Source of the DNA: Armatimonadota bacterium
Lineage (GTDB): Bacteria; Armatimonadota; UBA10988
Assembly (NCBI GenBank): GCA_016235455.1
Contig: JACRKZ010000107.1
Span: 1 to 51,699, forward strand
Length of the DNA: 51,699 nucleotides
Direction of reading: 5' to 3'
Shown: positions 43,470 through 51,675 of the stretch, in pieces
How positions within the stretch are numbered: the first letter of the stretch is position 1
Layout: each line of letters starts with the position of its first letter
The notes under the pieces: generated by a model
What the model was told of the DNA's origin: nothing
Seen by the model: the letters and a program-made list of their open reading frames with translations, nothing else
The model's database searches: none
Position numbers and translations under genes: made by a program

Positions 43470-43806
43470 ACCCGCGGGCAGCCCGCAGCGCCGAGACGCA
43501 GAGGGCTTCGTTCTCGGCCTTGCGGCCCTCGCGTCGTCGCGCCACGACACCAGCGGATGCGCACGCCGCGTCGAACGCATCCCGAGTCGGCGCCTCGCCG
43601 TACGACCTGTCCCCCCACACGCCACGGCAAACGACGTGCGTTGCCTGGCCCTCACCACCCCATGCTGCATTTACGACTTCGTTATCTGTTGGTCGGGAAA
43701 TCCTCTAGATATCCAGAATCGGGAGTGCTACCCTCCGGGGTAGCGACAGTCCATAAGTGGATATACAAGTCGTGATTAGCGGGCAGGTCGTCCGAGGAGG
43801 TGCGCT
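43470..43806. other. Intergenic region before korA with nested inverted repeats
   Basis: 337 bp without a supported gene. The first 200 bp are GC-rich and show nothing clear. The last 130 bp are distinctly AT-richer and hold a perfect hairpin GCTACCC-TCCG-GGGTAGC (43727-43744) framed by an outer repeat ATATCCA (43709-43715) and TGGATAT (43758-43764). This is the likely promoter/leader of korAB, but no convincing -35/-10 pair could be chosen (TAGATA at 43706 and TATACA at 43762 are candidates). GAGGAGGT at the end is the ribosome-binding site. Confidence 0.55.
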
Positions 43807-45618
43807 GTGTCGGACTTCGTGGTGAAGGTCGGCGGTGAGGGCGGAACCGATTCGCCGACGACGGCCGGTGAGTTCATGGCTCAGGCGGCGATTCGCGAGG
43901 GGAATGCGATCTTCACGATGCGCAGTTTCCCCGCGGAGATCCGTGGCGGGTTGGCGACGTATTCCACGCGTCTCTGCGACCACGACGTGCTCAGCCAGGG
44001 CGACCGGCCCGACGTGCTGTTCTGCATGAACCAGGAGGCCTACGACAAGCTCGTCGGCGAGTTGGCGCCGGGCGGGGTGCTGGTCTTCGACACCGACAGC
44101 GTGACGCTCGACGCCGGCGCGCATGCCGACCTGACGCTCTATGGCGTGCCCATGCAGTCACTGGCCCAGGGCCATGTTGGCGAGAAGCGCACGAAGAATA
44201 TGGTGCTGCTGGGTGTGTTCTCGGCGCTGTTCGGCATGCCGCTCGATACGCTGAAGCAGTGCGTGCGCGACAAGTATGGCAAGCGCGGCGAGGAGCTGGT
44301 GGCGGTCAACCATCGGGCCCTGGAAGTGGGCAGCGAGTTCGTCGCCGAGTCGCTGACCAAGACTGATCCCTTCGCCTTCGAGCCGCATCCCGAAGCCGCG
44401 CGCCGGCAGATGATCATCGATGGCTCACAGGCCATCGGTATGGGCGCGCTGGCGGCCAAGGTCGAGTTCTTCGCCGGCTATCCCATCACCCCGGCCACGG
44501 ATGTGATGCAGTTCCTGGCCGAGCATCTGCCGCAGCTTGGCGGGCAGGTCATTCAGGTCGAGGACGAGATCGCCTCGCTGGGCGCCTGCCTGGGCGCGAG
44601 CTACACCGGCGCCAAGTCGATGACGGCGACCTCCGGCCCGGGCCTGTCGCTGATGGTGGAACTGCTCGGCCTGGCCACGATGGTCGAGCTGCCCGTGGTC
44701 ATCGTCGACGTGCAGCGCGGCGGACCCAGCACGGGCCTGCCCACCAAGACCGAGAACGGTGACCTGAACCTGGCAGCCTTGGGCGCGCATGGCGATGCGC
44801 CGCGCGTGGTCGTGGCGCCGGCCAATGTGCAGGACTGCTTCTACGACACGGTTGGCGCGTTCAACCTGTCCGAGGCCTATCAGACGCCAGTCATCCTGTT
44901 GTCCGACCAGTCCATGGCCATGCGCGCGCAGGCCATGGCCGTGCCCGACATGGATGCGGTGGAGCTTCGCGAGCGGCGCATTGTCGACGGCGAGCCTGGC
45001 CCGGGCTACCGGCGCTACGAACTGACCAGCGATGGCGTGTCGGCGGTGGCACTGCCCGGCACGGGCACCCGCGCCTACCACATGATCACCGGGCTCAACC
45101 ACGACGAGCTGGGCTATCCGTCGACCAACGACGGGCCGCTGAGCATGGCCATGATGAACAAGCGCCAGCGCAAGCTCGATGCCGTGCGCGGCGAGCCCGG
45201 CTGGTCGCGGCTGCATGGGCCGGACGAGGCCCGCATCGGCGTCATCTCGTGGGGCACCTGCGAGGGCGCCGTGGCCGAGGCCGTCGACCGCCTGAACGCT
45301 GAGCACCCCGAGGCGGCCCGAGCGCTGCATCTGCGCCTGGTGTGGCCGTTGCCGGTCGAAGAGATCATGGCCTTCGCCGCCACCGTGAAGCGCGTGGTGG
45401 TGGTGGAACTCAACTTCAGCGGACAGCTCAACCAGCTGATCCGCGCCGAGACCTTGCTGCCCACCGAGCTGGTGCGCAAGTTCGATGGCACTGTCTTCAC
45501 GCCGGGCGAGATCGCCGACCAGTTGCGCGACCTCATGCCCGAGCCCGTCGTACCACCTGCCGTACCGTCGTCCACGCTTCGCCGCCGGCCCACGCTGGCG
45601 AGCACTTTGGCTAAGTAG
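43807..45618 (+). CDS. korA: 2-oxoacid:ferredoxin oxidoreductase, gamma-alpha fused subunit KorA
   Basis: Subunit of a 2-oxoacid:ferredoxin oxidoreductase, most like the 2-oxoglutarate enzyme, which makes acyl-CoA and reduced ferredoxin. The GTG start is set by a strong GAGGAGGT. The gamma domain comes first (about 1-190; VKVGGEGGTDSPTTAGEFMA, MRSFPAEIRGG), then the alpha domain (about 200-590; EFFAGYPITPATDVMQFLAE, EDEIASLGACLGASYTGAKS, TSGPGLSLMVE, QRGGPSTGLPTKTENGDL), the standard KorA order. The 603-residue length is normal. It is co-transcribed with korB 11 bp downstream. No separate ferredoxin subunit is present. Confidence 0.93.
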   Translation: MSDFVVKVGGEGGTDSPTTAGEFMAQAAIREGNAIFTMRSFPAEIRGGLATYSTRLCDHDVLSQGDRPDVLFCMNQEAYDKLVGELAPGGVLVFDTDSVTLDAGAHADLTLYGVPMQSLAQGHVGEKRTKNMVLLGVFSALFGMPLDTLKQCVRDKYGKRGEELVAVNHRALEVGSEFVAESLTKTDPFAFEPHPEAARRQMIIDGSQAIGMGALAAKVEFFAGYPITPATDVMQFLAEHLPQLGGQVIQVEDEIASLGACLGASYTGAKSMTATSGPGLSLMVELLGLATMVELPVVIVDVQRGGPSTGLPTKTENGDLNLAALGAHGDAPRVVVAPANVQDCFYDTVGAFNLSEAYQTPVILLSDQSMAMRAQAMAVPDMDAVELRERRIVDGEPGPGYRRYELTSDGVSAVALPGTGTRAYHMITGLNHDELGYPSTNDGPLSMAMMNKRQRKLDAVRGEPGWSRLHGPDEARIGVISWGTCEGAVAEAVDRLNAEHPEAARALHLRLVWPLPVEEIMAFAATVKRVVVVELNFSGQLNQLIRAETLLPTELVRKFDGTVFTPGEIADQLRDLMPEPVVPPAVPSSTLRRRPTLASTLAK

Positions 45619-45629
45619 GAGAAAGACGT

Positions 45630-46646
45630 ATGGCACCCATCAACGAGACCCCCGATGCGGCCGTGCCGGCCTTGACCGCCGCGCCAACCGCCACCGTGGC
45701 CCGGCCGCAGCCCGGCACTCGCCGGCGGCCGGTGCGCCCGGCCGCGCTGCCCGAGGTGCTGCCGCTGGTGACGCCCGAGCCGCAGCCCACGGTCGAGCCG
45801 AGCTACACCGCCAAGGACTACCGCAGCGACAAGGAGCCCATCTGGTGCCCCGGTTGCGGCGACTTCGGCGTGCTGGCGGCGGTGACCGAGGTGTTCGCGC
45901 AGCGGCACATGGACCCGGACAACACGGTGCTGGTCTCAGGCATTGGCTGCAGCAGTCGCTTCCCCACGTTCCTCAAGGGCTTTGGCTTCCACAGTGTGCA
46001 TGGCCGCGCGCTCCCCGTGGCCACGGGCGTGGCCATGGCCAACCCGCGGCTGGATGTGGTGGTGGTGGGTGGGGACGGTGACGGCCTCAGCATCGGCGGC
46101 GGGCACTTCACGCACGCCTGCCGGCGCAATCCGAACATGACCTACCTGATGCTGGACAACGAGATTTATGGCCTGACCAAGGGCCAGGTTTCACCGACGA
46201 CCACCGACCTGAGCCTGGCCAAGAAGGCGCTCACCACGCCGTTCGGCACCTGGGAATGGCCGCTCGACCCGGTCTCGCTGGCGCTGGCCTACCAGGCCAC
46301 GTTCGTGGCCCGGGCCTACAGCGCGCGCAAGCAGGAGATGGTCGACATCATCGACCGCGCCATCGCGCATGACGGGTTCAGCTTTGTGCAGGTGATCAGC
46401 CCGTGCGCGTCGTTCTACAACAGCTTCCGCGCCAAGGCGCCGCAGGTCAAGGCGTTGGACGAAAGCCACGACACCCGTGACCGCGCCGCGGCCACCGCGC
46501 TGGCTGGCGATCATGCGGCGGTGTGGTTGGGCGTGTTCTACCAGGATACGCAGCCGACGCTGCGCGAGCGTTTCCACGACCTGGGCGAACTCGCGCAGAA
46601 GGGCCGCGAGCATGTGCTGGGCGAGGTCTTCGCCAAGTACATGTGA
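45630..46646 (+). CDS. korB: 2-oxoacid:ferredoxin oxidoreductase beta subunit KorB
   Basis: Thiamine-diphosphate- and 4Fe-4S-binding partner of KorA, 338 residues. After a 65-residue alanine/proline-rich N-terminal extension of low complexity, which is longer than usual, come the conserved WCPGCGDFGVL, SGIGCSSRFP, HGRALPVATGVAMANP, the diphosphate/Mg site GGDGDGLSIGGGHFTHACRR with LMLDNEIYGLTKGQ, and SPCASFYNSF with a cluster cysteine. The start follows GGAGAAAG. It ends before a GC-rich dispersed repeat that may terminate the operon. Confidence 0.93.
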   Translation: MAPINETPDAAVPALTAAPTATVARPQPGTRRRPVRPAALPEVLPLVTPEPQPTVEPSYTAKDYRSDKEPIWCPGCGDFGVLAAVTEVFAQRHMDPDNTVLVSGIGCSSRFPTFLKGFGFHSVHGRALPVATGVAMANPRLDVVVVGGDGDGLSIGGGHFTHACRRNPNMTYLMLDNEIYGLTKGQVSPTTTDLSLAKKALTTPFGTWEWPLDPVSLALAYQATFVARAYSARKQEMVDIIDRAIAHDGFSFVQVISPCASFYNSFRAKAPQVKALDESHDTRDRAAATALAGDHAAVWLGVFYQDTQPTLRERFHDLGELAQKGREHVLGEVFAKYM

Positions 46647-46667
46647 GGGACGCCGGTAGGCGAGAAG

Positions 46668-46745
46668 CCCCATTGGAGTCCCCCGCGAGCGGGGGGACGG
46701 TGATCTAGCGCCGTCCCCGTGCGCGGGGAGGGCTGGGGTGGGGGC
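46668..46745. repeat. GC-rich double-hairpin dispersed repeat, copy 5
   Basis: CCCCATTGGAGTCCCCCGCGAGCGGGGGGAC, a spacer with CTAGCGCC, then CCGTCCCCGTGCGCGGGGAGGGCTGGGGTGGGGG as the second hairpin block. It lies between the convergent ends of korB and the TlpA-like gene. Confidence 0.82.
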
Positions 46746-46779
46746 CGAAGCCAGAGCCACCCCCAGCGCCCACCAACCC

Positions 46780-48204
46780 CTACTTGATGCCGATCTTGGC
46801 CAGCGACTCCTTCATCTCCTCGGCGTCGTGCAGGCCCGTGGTATCGGCTTGGACCACGCCGTCGCGGTCGATGAAGAGCGTGCGCGGGATGGCCGTGATG
46901 CCGTACGCCTTGTCCGTCGCTTTGCCGCCCTCACTCGTGGGATCGAGCCACAGGATGCGGAAGCCCACCGGGTTGTCGGCCAAGTGCTTGCGCACCAGGT
47001 CGCTGGTGCGGTCGGTCGAAACGCCGACCACCTTGAGGCCCTTGTCACGGTTGGCCCGATAGACCTCGTCGAGCACGGGCATGGACTTGCGGCACGGCGG
47101 ACACCAGGTGGCCCAGAAGTCCAGCACCACCGGCTTGCCCCTCATGCTCTTCAGCGACACGGGGTCGCCATCGAGCGTGGCGGCGGTGAAGTCAGGGGCC
47201 TTCTCGCCCACCAGGCTCTTCTCCTCGGGCGCCTTGAAGCCCTCGGGCGGCAAGCCAAGCAGCGCGCTGGGCAGGTCGGTCCACTTCTTGGCGGTGTTCA
47301 CCTTGGCCTGTTGGGGCGGCTGATAGCGGAAGCGATCCGCCGCGATGGCCACGTTCTGTCGGCAACTGGTGAAGCTGATCAGCACCTTGAGCTGCATGCC
47401 CTCCAGGCCCTTGGCCATGTCGGCCAGCGTGGCCTTGTCCTGCTTGGCCATGGGCGATTCCGCCATGACCCGGGCCAACTGCTTGCCCGAGATGTCGTAG
47501 GCGAGCTGGCGCGGCAGGCGTGTGCGGAGATCAACCCAGGCGGTGAAGCCGAGACCGTTCTTCATCTCCGCGGTGACCGGCACAGTGAGTCCGGGGCGCC
47601 GCAGCGTGCGCATCCACGCGCTGCCGCGGGCCACGCCCACGTAGCAACGCGTGATCTGCTTGGCCATGCTCTCGGGTTTGCTCGGGTCGATGCCCGTGCT
47701 CTTGGCCATCTCGGCGACCTGCTTCTTGAGCTCGGGATCATCCATGAGCTTCTCGAAGTCGGCCGGCGCCGGCGCCTTGGCGACGGACTTGCCGTCGCCC
47801 GCGTCGAGGTAGATGTCCTTGCCGTCGCTGACCGCGACGAAGTGCTGCTTCTCCTTGGTGCCATGCTCCACGCGCAGCAGGTTGGGCTTCTTGGCCTCCA
47901 CCGCGAAGCGGTTCTCCAGCTTGGTGCTGAACCCACCCATGCCGATCTCGAGCATGTAGCTGCCGGCCATGGCCATGCTCGTCGGCGGCTTGCCGCCCAG
48001 GAGCCGGTCGACCACGCCGCGCGGATTGGCGCGTACCGAGACGGCCAGCCCGCCCAGCAGCACCAGCGCGATGATGGCCAGCGAAGCCAGCACCACCACC
48101 ACGCGCCAGCCGCGTCGGCGGCGCCTGGGCGCGACCGGCACGGCGGGCAGCGCCTGCGGCTCGGGTGCCTCGTGAGGCACGCCGAGTTCGTCTTGCTCGT
48201 CCAT
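46780..48204 (-). CDS. Membrane-anchored TlpA-like thiol-disulfide protein with a LolA-like domain
   Basis: Protein of 474 residues with an arginine-rich cytoplasmic stub, a transmembrane anchor (about 34-58) and an extracytoplasmic part of two domains. The first (about 70-290, YMLEIGMGGFSTKLENRF, RLPRQLAYDISGKQL) resembles lipoprotein-carrier (LolA/DUF2092-type) folds. The second (about 325-474) is a TlpA/ResA thioredoxin with active site WCPPC (Cys368, Cys371) and the cis-proline loop YGITAIPRTLFIDRDG. It should reduce or shuffle disulfides outside the membrane, possibly for cytochrome c maturation. AGGGGAG precedes the start. It lies 30 bp after the small membrane protein gene, probably in one operon. 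Confidence 0.85.
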   Translation of the reverse strand: MDEQDELGVPHEAPEPQALPAVPVAPRRRRRGWRVVVVLASLAIIALVLLGGLAVSVRANPRGVVDRLLGGKPPTSMAMAGSYMLEIGMGGFSTKLENRFAVEAKKPNLLRVEHGTKEKQHFVAVSDGKDIYLDAGDGKSVAKAPAPADFEKLMDDPELKKQVAEMAKSTGIDPSKPESMAKQITRCYVGVARGSAWMRTLRRPGLTVPVTAEMKNGLGFTAWVDLRTRLPRQLAYDISGKQLARVMAESPMAKQDKATLADMAKGLEGMQLKVLISFTSCRQNVAIAADRFRYQPPQQAKVNTAKKWTDLPSALLGLPPEGFKAPEEKSLVGEKAPDFTAATLDGDPVSLKSMRGKPVVLDFWATWCPPCRKSMPVLDEVYRANRDKGLKVVGVSTDRTSDLVRKHLADNPVGFRILWLDPTSEGGKATDKAYGITAIPRTLFIDRDGVVQADTTGLHDAEEMKESLAKIGIK

Positions 48205-48234
48205 GGCTGATACTCCCCTTGTTGCCGGCCGCGG

Positions 48235-48777
48235 TTAGCCGCCGCCGTTGCTGCCGCCCGCCTTGGGCGCTGGGGCCGGCGCGTTACCGCCGGCGGGGCC
48301 GCCCTTCATGCCGCCCTTCATGGCGCCGGCCATGCCGCCGAGACCCTTCATCATCTCTTCGCCCGTGGCCATCAGGTCCACTTTCCAGGCGCCGTCCTCT
48401 TTGACGGTGACGAAGTTCATGGTCATCTCGGTCATGCCCGACATCTTGGCCATGGCTTCGGGCATCTTGTGGGTGACCGGTACCTTGGCCTTGTCGCCTT
48501 CGATGACCGCCTTGCCGATGGTCGGCTGCGGCGCGTCCTTGTTGGCCTTGGGCATGGCGCCCATGCCGGCGGCCATGGCTTGCGAGTTCTTGGACAGCAC
48601 GGCCTTGAGCGCCGTGGCGTCACCGGCTGTCTGCGCTGCCATGAAGCCCGTCACGGCCTTTTCCGGCCCGCCGCCGCCACCGCCCATGAAGTACCAGGCC
48701 GCGCCGCCGATGGCTGCGACGACCAGTACACCAATGACCAAACCGATTTTCGACTGTCCCCGTTGACGATGCCCCAT
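48235..48777 (-). CDS. Small single-pass membrane protein with an NTF2-like (DUF4878-type) region
   Basis: 180 residues. The start at 48777 (MGHRQRGQSKIGL) follows GGGAGA. One membrane segment (about 12-31) is followed by a glycine run, then a domain with PEKAVTGFMAAQTAGDATAL and TMNFVTVKEDGAWKVDLMAT, the pattern of small NTF2-like DUF4878-type modules, and a low-complexity Gly/Ala/Pro tail. The exact family is not certain. It is upstream of and co-directional with the TlpA-like gene, so the two may act together outside the membrane. Confidence 0.72.
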   Translation of the reverse strand: MGHRQRGQSKIGLVIGVLVVAAIGGAAWYFMGGGGGGPEKAVTGFMAAQTAGDATALKAVLSKNSQAMAAGMGAMPKANKDAPQPTIGKAVIEGDKAKVPVTHKMPEAMAKMSGMTEMTMNFVTVKEDGAWKVDLMATGEEMMKGLGGMAGAMKGGMKGGPAGGNAPAPAPKAGGSNGGG

Positions 48778-48930
48778 GAGATTCTCCCTGTCGTGGCCGG
48801 TTGCCGCGAACGATCCACACAACGTAATCGCTGGGCGCGTCGTTCCTCGCGCCGCGCATGCTTGCCCGCGCGCGCGAACCGTCGCCCTGCGAGGCCATTC
48901 TGCCACACAATAGTCAGCGAGGACAGGAAG

Positions 48931-49518
48931 ATGGGCAAGTCGCGCATGGAAGCCTTCTCCGATGGCGTGCTGGCGATCATCATCACCATCATGGTGTTGG
49001 AGTTGCATGCGCCGCACGCCACGGATCTGGCCGCGCTACGGCCGCTGGTGCCGGTGCTCCTGTCGTATGTGGTGAGCTTCGTCTACATCGGCATCTACTG
49101 GAACAACCACCACCACATGCTGGCCACGCTGACGCACGTCACCGGCGCGGTGCTGTGGGCCAACCTCAACCTGCTGTTCTGGCTGTCGCTGCTGCCGTTC
49201 GTCACCGCCTGGGTCGGCCAGAACGGTCTGGCGCCGACGCCGTTGGCGCTCTACGGGGTCGTGCTACTCATGGCCGCCGTCGCCTACTTCGTGTTGCAAG
49301 GCGCCATCATCACCGCGCAGGGGCCCGAGTCGCTGCTGGCGCGGGCCGTGGGCAACGATGCCAAGGGGCGCGCCTCGCTGGCCATGTATGCCGCCGCCAT
49401 CGCGCTGGCCGGCCGCGCGCCGGGCCTGGCCGCCGGCTTGTATGTGGCGGTGGCCGTCGTCTGGCTGGTGCCCGATCGCCGCATCGAGCAGGTGCTGGCC
49501 GAGCAGCGGCGAAGCTGA
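48931..49518 (+). CDS. TMEM175-like potassium channel (DUF1211)
   Basis: Integral membrane protein of 195 residues with about six transmembrane segments. The family signature RMEAFSDGVLAIIITIMVLE lies at residues 5-24; the FSDG core forms the ion filter region in bacterial TMEM175 channels. WNNHHHMLATLTHVTG and LWANLNLLFWLSLLPF are also typical. The start at 48931 follows GAGGACAGGAAG. It is divergent from the small membrane protein gene (153 bp gap with no clear signal). Confidence 0.9.
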   Translation: MGKSRMEAFSDGVLAIIITIMVLELHAPHATDLAALRPLVPVLLSYVVSFVYIGIYWNNHHHMLATLTHVTGAVLWANLNLLFWLSLLPFVTAWVGQNGLAPTPLALYGVVLLMAAVAYFVLQGAIITAQGPESLLARAVGNDAKGRASLAMYAAAIALAGRAPGLAAGLYVAVAVVWLVPDRRIEQVLAEQRRS

Positions 49519-49523
49519 TCGCC

Positions 49524-50126
49524 ATGGCACTCCTGCCCATGGGCTCCAAGGTGGCACTCACCGCTCAGGCCCAACGTAGCCTGCGCTACCCGCCGGCCGC
49601 CGACGCGGTGTTGACCATCGTCGTCCACCCCAACGCGGTGCGCGCGCCGGCTGATCCGCACACGCAGGCCGCGCACCTGGTCGACGGCGACCTCCGCTGG
49701 CTCGGCGCGCTGGGCGAGCCGCTGCTGGTGCCGGTCGACGCCGCGGTGGACCCCTACGCCCGCGCCGCGTTGGCGCCGTGCCTGGGCGGCGGCGAGCGCG
49801 CCTGGGAGGTCGTCTGGCCCAAGCTGCTGGTGGCCGACGGCGTGCGCCGCCCGTTGTCTACGGTCTACGACGGGCTGCGGCCTTGGGTCGTGCTCGGCCA
49901 AACCCGCGCGGGCGACCTGATTGCCGCGCCGCTCAACGACGTCACCAACCCTAAGTGGTTCACGCCCGTCGTGCGCTGGGATGAGATGGACTTCGACGGC
50001 AATGTCAAGGACTCGCAGGTGGAGCTGGCGCACCTGTGGACCCTGCCGGCGCACGTGCCCGGCATCGGCTGGTTCCTCGACGACGCCATCGACCGCGTTG
50101 AAGCGGCAGTCATGCAATACTTCTGA
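49524..50126 (+). CDS. Uncharacterised protein, 200 aa
   Basis: No family was recognised with confidence. The protein is soluble and begins 5 bp after the channel gene stop with a weak ribosome-binding site, so it may rely on translational coupling; an in-frame ATG at 49539 is an alternative. The stretch LRPWVVLGQTRAGDLIAAPL, followed by TPVVRWDEMD, faintly recalls the beta-barrel core of MazF/PemK-like proteins, but catalytic residues cannot be confirmed. It converges with the nucleotidase gene. Confidence 0.65.
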   Translation: MALLPMGSKVALTAQAQRSLRYPPAADAVLTIVVHPNAVRAPADPHTQAAHLVDGDLRWLGALGEPLLVPVDAAVDPYARAALAPCLGGGERAWEVVWPKLLVADGVRRPLSTVYDGLRPWVVLGQTRAGDLIAAPLNDVTNPKWFTPVVRWDEMDFDGNVKDSQVELAHLWTLPAHVPGIGWFLDDAIDRVEAAVMQYF

Positions 50127-50142
50127 GTTGTGCGCTCCCAGG

Positions 50143-51675
50143 CTAGTCCTTCAGGCCGGGGTCCTTCTGGTTGACCCACTCGAACACCACTCGCCCGTCC
50201 GTGGCGCCGGACAGTTCGCGCTTGGCGCTGGCCCATTGGGCGAACGTTGCGCGCTGCTCCATGCCCGTGTAACCTGGGCCGTAGGGGTCTTCCTTGAGCG
50301 GGAAACCGTCGCCGCCGATGGCCAGGAAGTCGGTCATGACTACGCTGTAGGTCCGTGCGTCGTCCAACGGCGCGGCCGCCGCCGCGCTGGTGCCGACCCG
50401 CACGTCGGTCAGCTTGCCATCGACATAGCGGATGCGCAGTCCGCTGACCTGCGGGAAGCCGCCGTCGCCGTACTGCTGCGCGCCGTAGGTCAGGCACTCG
50501 CGCAGCTTGGCGCCGGTCAGCTTGACCTTGACCAGGAAGTTGTCGAACGGCAGCACCGAGTAGAGGTCGCCCGCGGTCATGTCGCCCTTGGCCAGCGGCG
50601 CGCGGAAGTTGCCGCCGTTGAACAGGCCGATGTCGGCGCCGGTCTGGAGCCGCAACGCGTCGGCCACCATGTTGGCCAGCGCGTTCTCGCGCGTGCGCAC
50701 GGTTTCGACCGAGAACTCCTGGAGCGATGTCGCGACGACCTTGCTCATCTCCTGCTTGATGCGCTGGTCGTAGTCGGTGATGAAGGCCTTCAGCCCGTCA
50801 TCCTCGGGCAGGTCGGGGCTCATGGCCTTGTACTCGTTCTTGGTCTCGGCCAGCCGGAAGCGCTGTGTCTTGTCAGCCCGTTCGAAGGTCAGCCGCAGCA
50901 CGCCCAGATAACGACCCCAGCCGTTGGTCTGCGTGACGACCACGTCGCCCACGCGGGTCGGCTCGTCGAGCTTGGTGTGGGTGTGACCGCCGACGATCAG
51001 GTCCAGGTCGGGCACCTCCTTGGCCAGCGCCAGATCGCGCTGGTAGCCCTGGTGGGTCAGCGCGATGACGATGTCGCAGCCGCTGCCGCGCAGGTAGCTG
51101 GCCAGGCCCCTCACGATCGGGCTGGGGTAGGCCAGCACGGAGTCCTTGACCTTGGGATGCGTCTCGCCCGGCAGCGTCTCGGTGGTCACGCCGATGATGC
51201 CGATGCGGTACGGGCCGCGCCGCAGCACGCAGTAGGGCTGTGAGACAGACAGGCCGCGCTCACGGTCGACGATGTTGGCGCAGAGCAGCTTGAAGTTGAC
51301 ATCGGCCAGCCGGCTGCGCAGCACCTCATACCCAAAGTCGAACTCGTGGTTGCCCAGGCACATGGCGTCGTAGCCCATCTGGTTCATGCATTCCAGGTCG
51401 AGGAATCCGGTCAGCAGGTTGGAGATGGGTGTGCCTTGGAACACGTCGCCGGCGTCGAGCAGCAGCCACTGGTAAGCGGTATCGGCCCGCTCGCGCTGGA
51501 TGGCCACACGGCGCCGAGCCACGCCGCCCCAGCCATCACGGCCGTCGTTGCGGAAGGGCAGGAGATGACCGTGGTGGTCGTTGGTGTGCATGACGCCAAG
51601 TCGGAACGTCTCGGCGGGCACGGCGGTGACGGCGAGCAGCAGGGCGACGACGGCACGGCACAGGACGCGACGCAT
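50143..51675 (-). CDS. Secreted 5'-nucleotidase / UshA-type metallophosphoesterase
   Basis: Exported dinuclear-metal phosphatase of 510 residues that dephosphorylates nucleotides or related compounds outside the cytoplasm. Signal peptide at 1-21. The N-terminal metallophosphoesterase domain shows HTNDHHGH, DAGDVFQGTP, GNHEFD, ALTHQGYQRD and GGHTHTKLDE; the C-terminal substrate-binding domain shows GLFNGGNFRAPL and the terminal FLAIGGDGFPLKED. Very strong SD AAGGAGG. The closest relatives inside the family (UshA, CD73-like, SoxB-like) cannot be separated by eye. Confidence 0.92.
   Translation of the reverse strand: MRRVLCRAVVALLLAVTAVPAETFRLGVMHTNDHHGHLLPFRNDGRDGWGGVARRRVAIQRERADTAYQWLLLDAGDVFQGTPISNLLTGFLDLECMNQMGYDAMCLGNHEFDFGYEVLRSRLADVNFKLLCANIVDRERGLSVSQPYCVLRRGPYRIGIIGVTTETLPGETHPKVKDSVLAYPSPIVRGLASYLRGSGCDIVIALTHQGYQRDLALAKEVPDLDLIVGGHTHTKLDEPTRVGDVVVTQTNGWGRYLGVLRLTFERADKTQRFRLAETKNEYKAMSPDLPEDDGLKAFITDYDQRIKQEMSKVVATSLQEFSVETVRTRENALANMVADALRLQTGADIGLFNGGNFRAPLAKGDMTAGDLYSVLPFDNFLVKVKLTGAKLRECLTYGAQQYGDGGFPQVSGLRIRYVDGKLTDVRVGTSAAAAAPLDDARTYSVVMTDFLAIGGDGFPLKEDPYGPGYTGMEQRATFAQWASAKRELSGATDGRVVFEWVNQKDPGLKD

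Noticed and set aside
43470..43700. A small gene between the lipoprotein and korA
   Set aside because: Only short frames without SD or recognisable sequence occur.
1415..46745. CRISPR array
   Set aside because: The repeats are dispersed over the window with no regular spacers and no cas genes.
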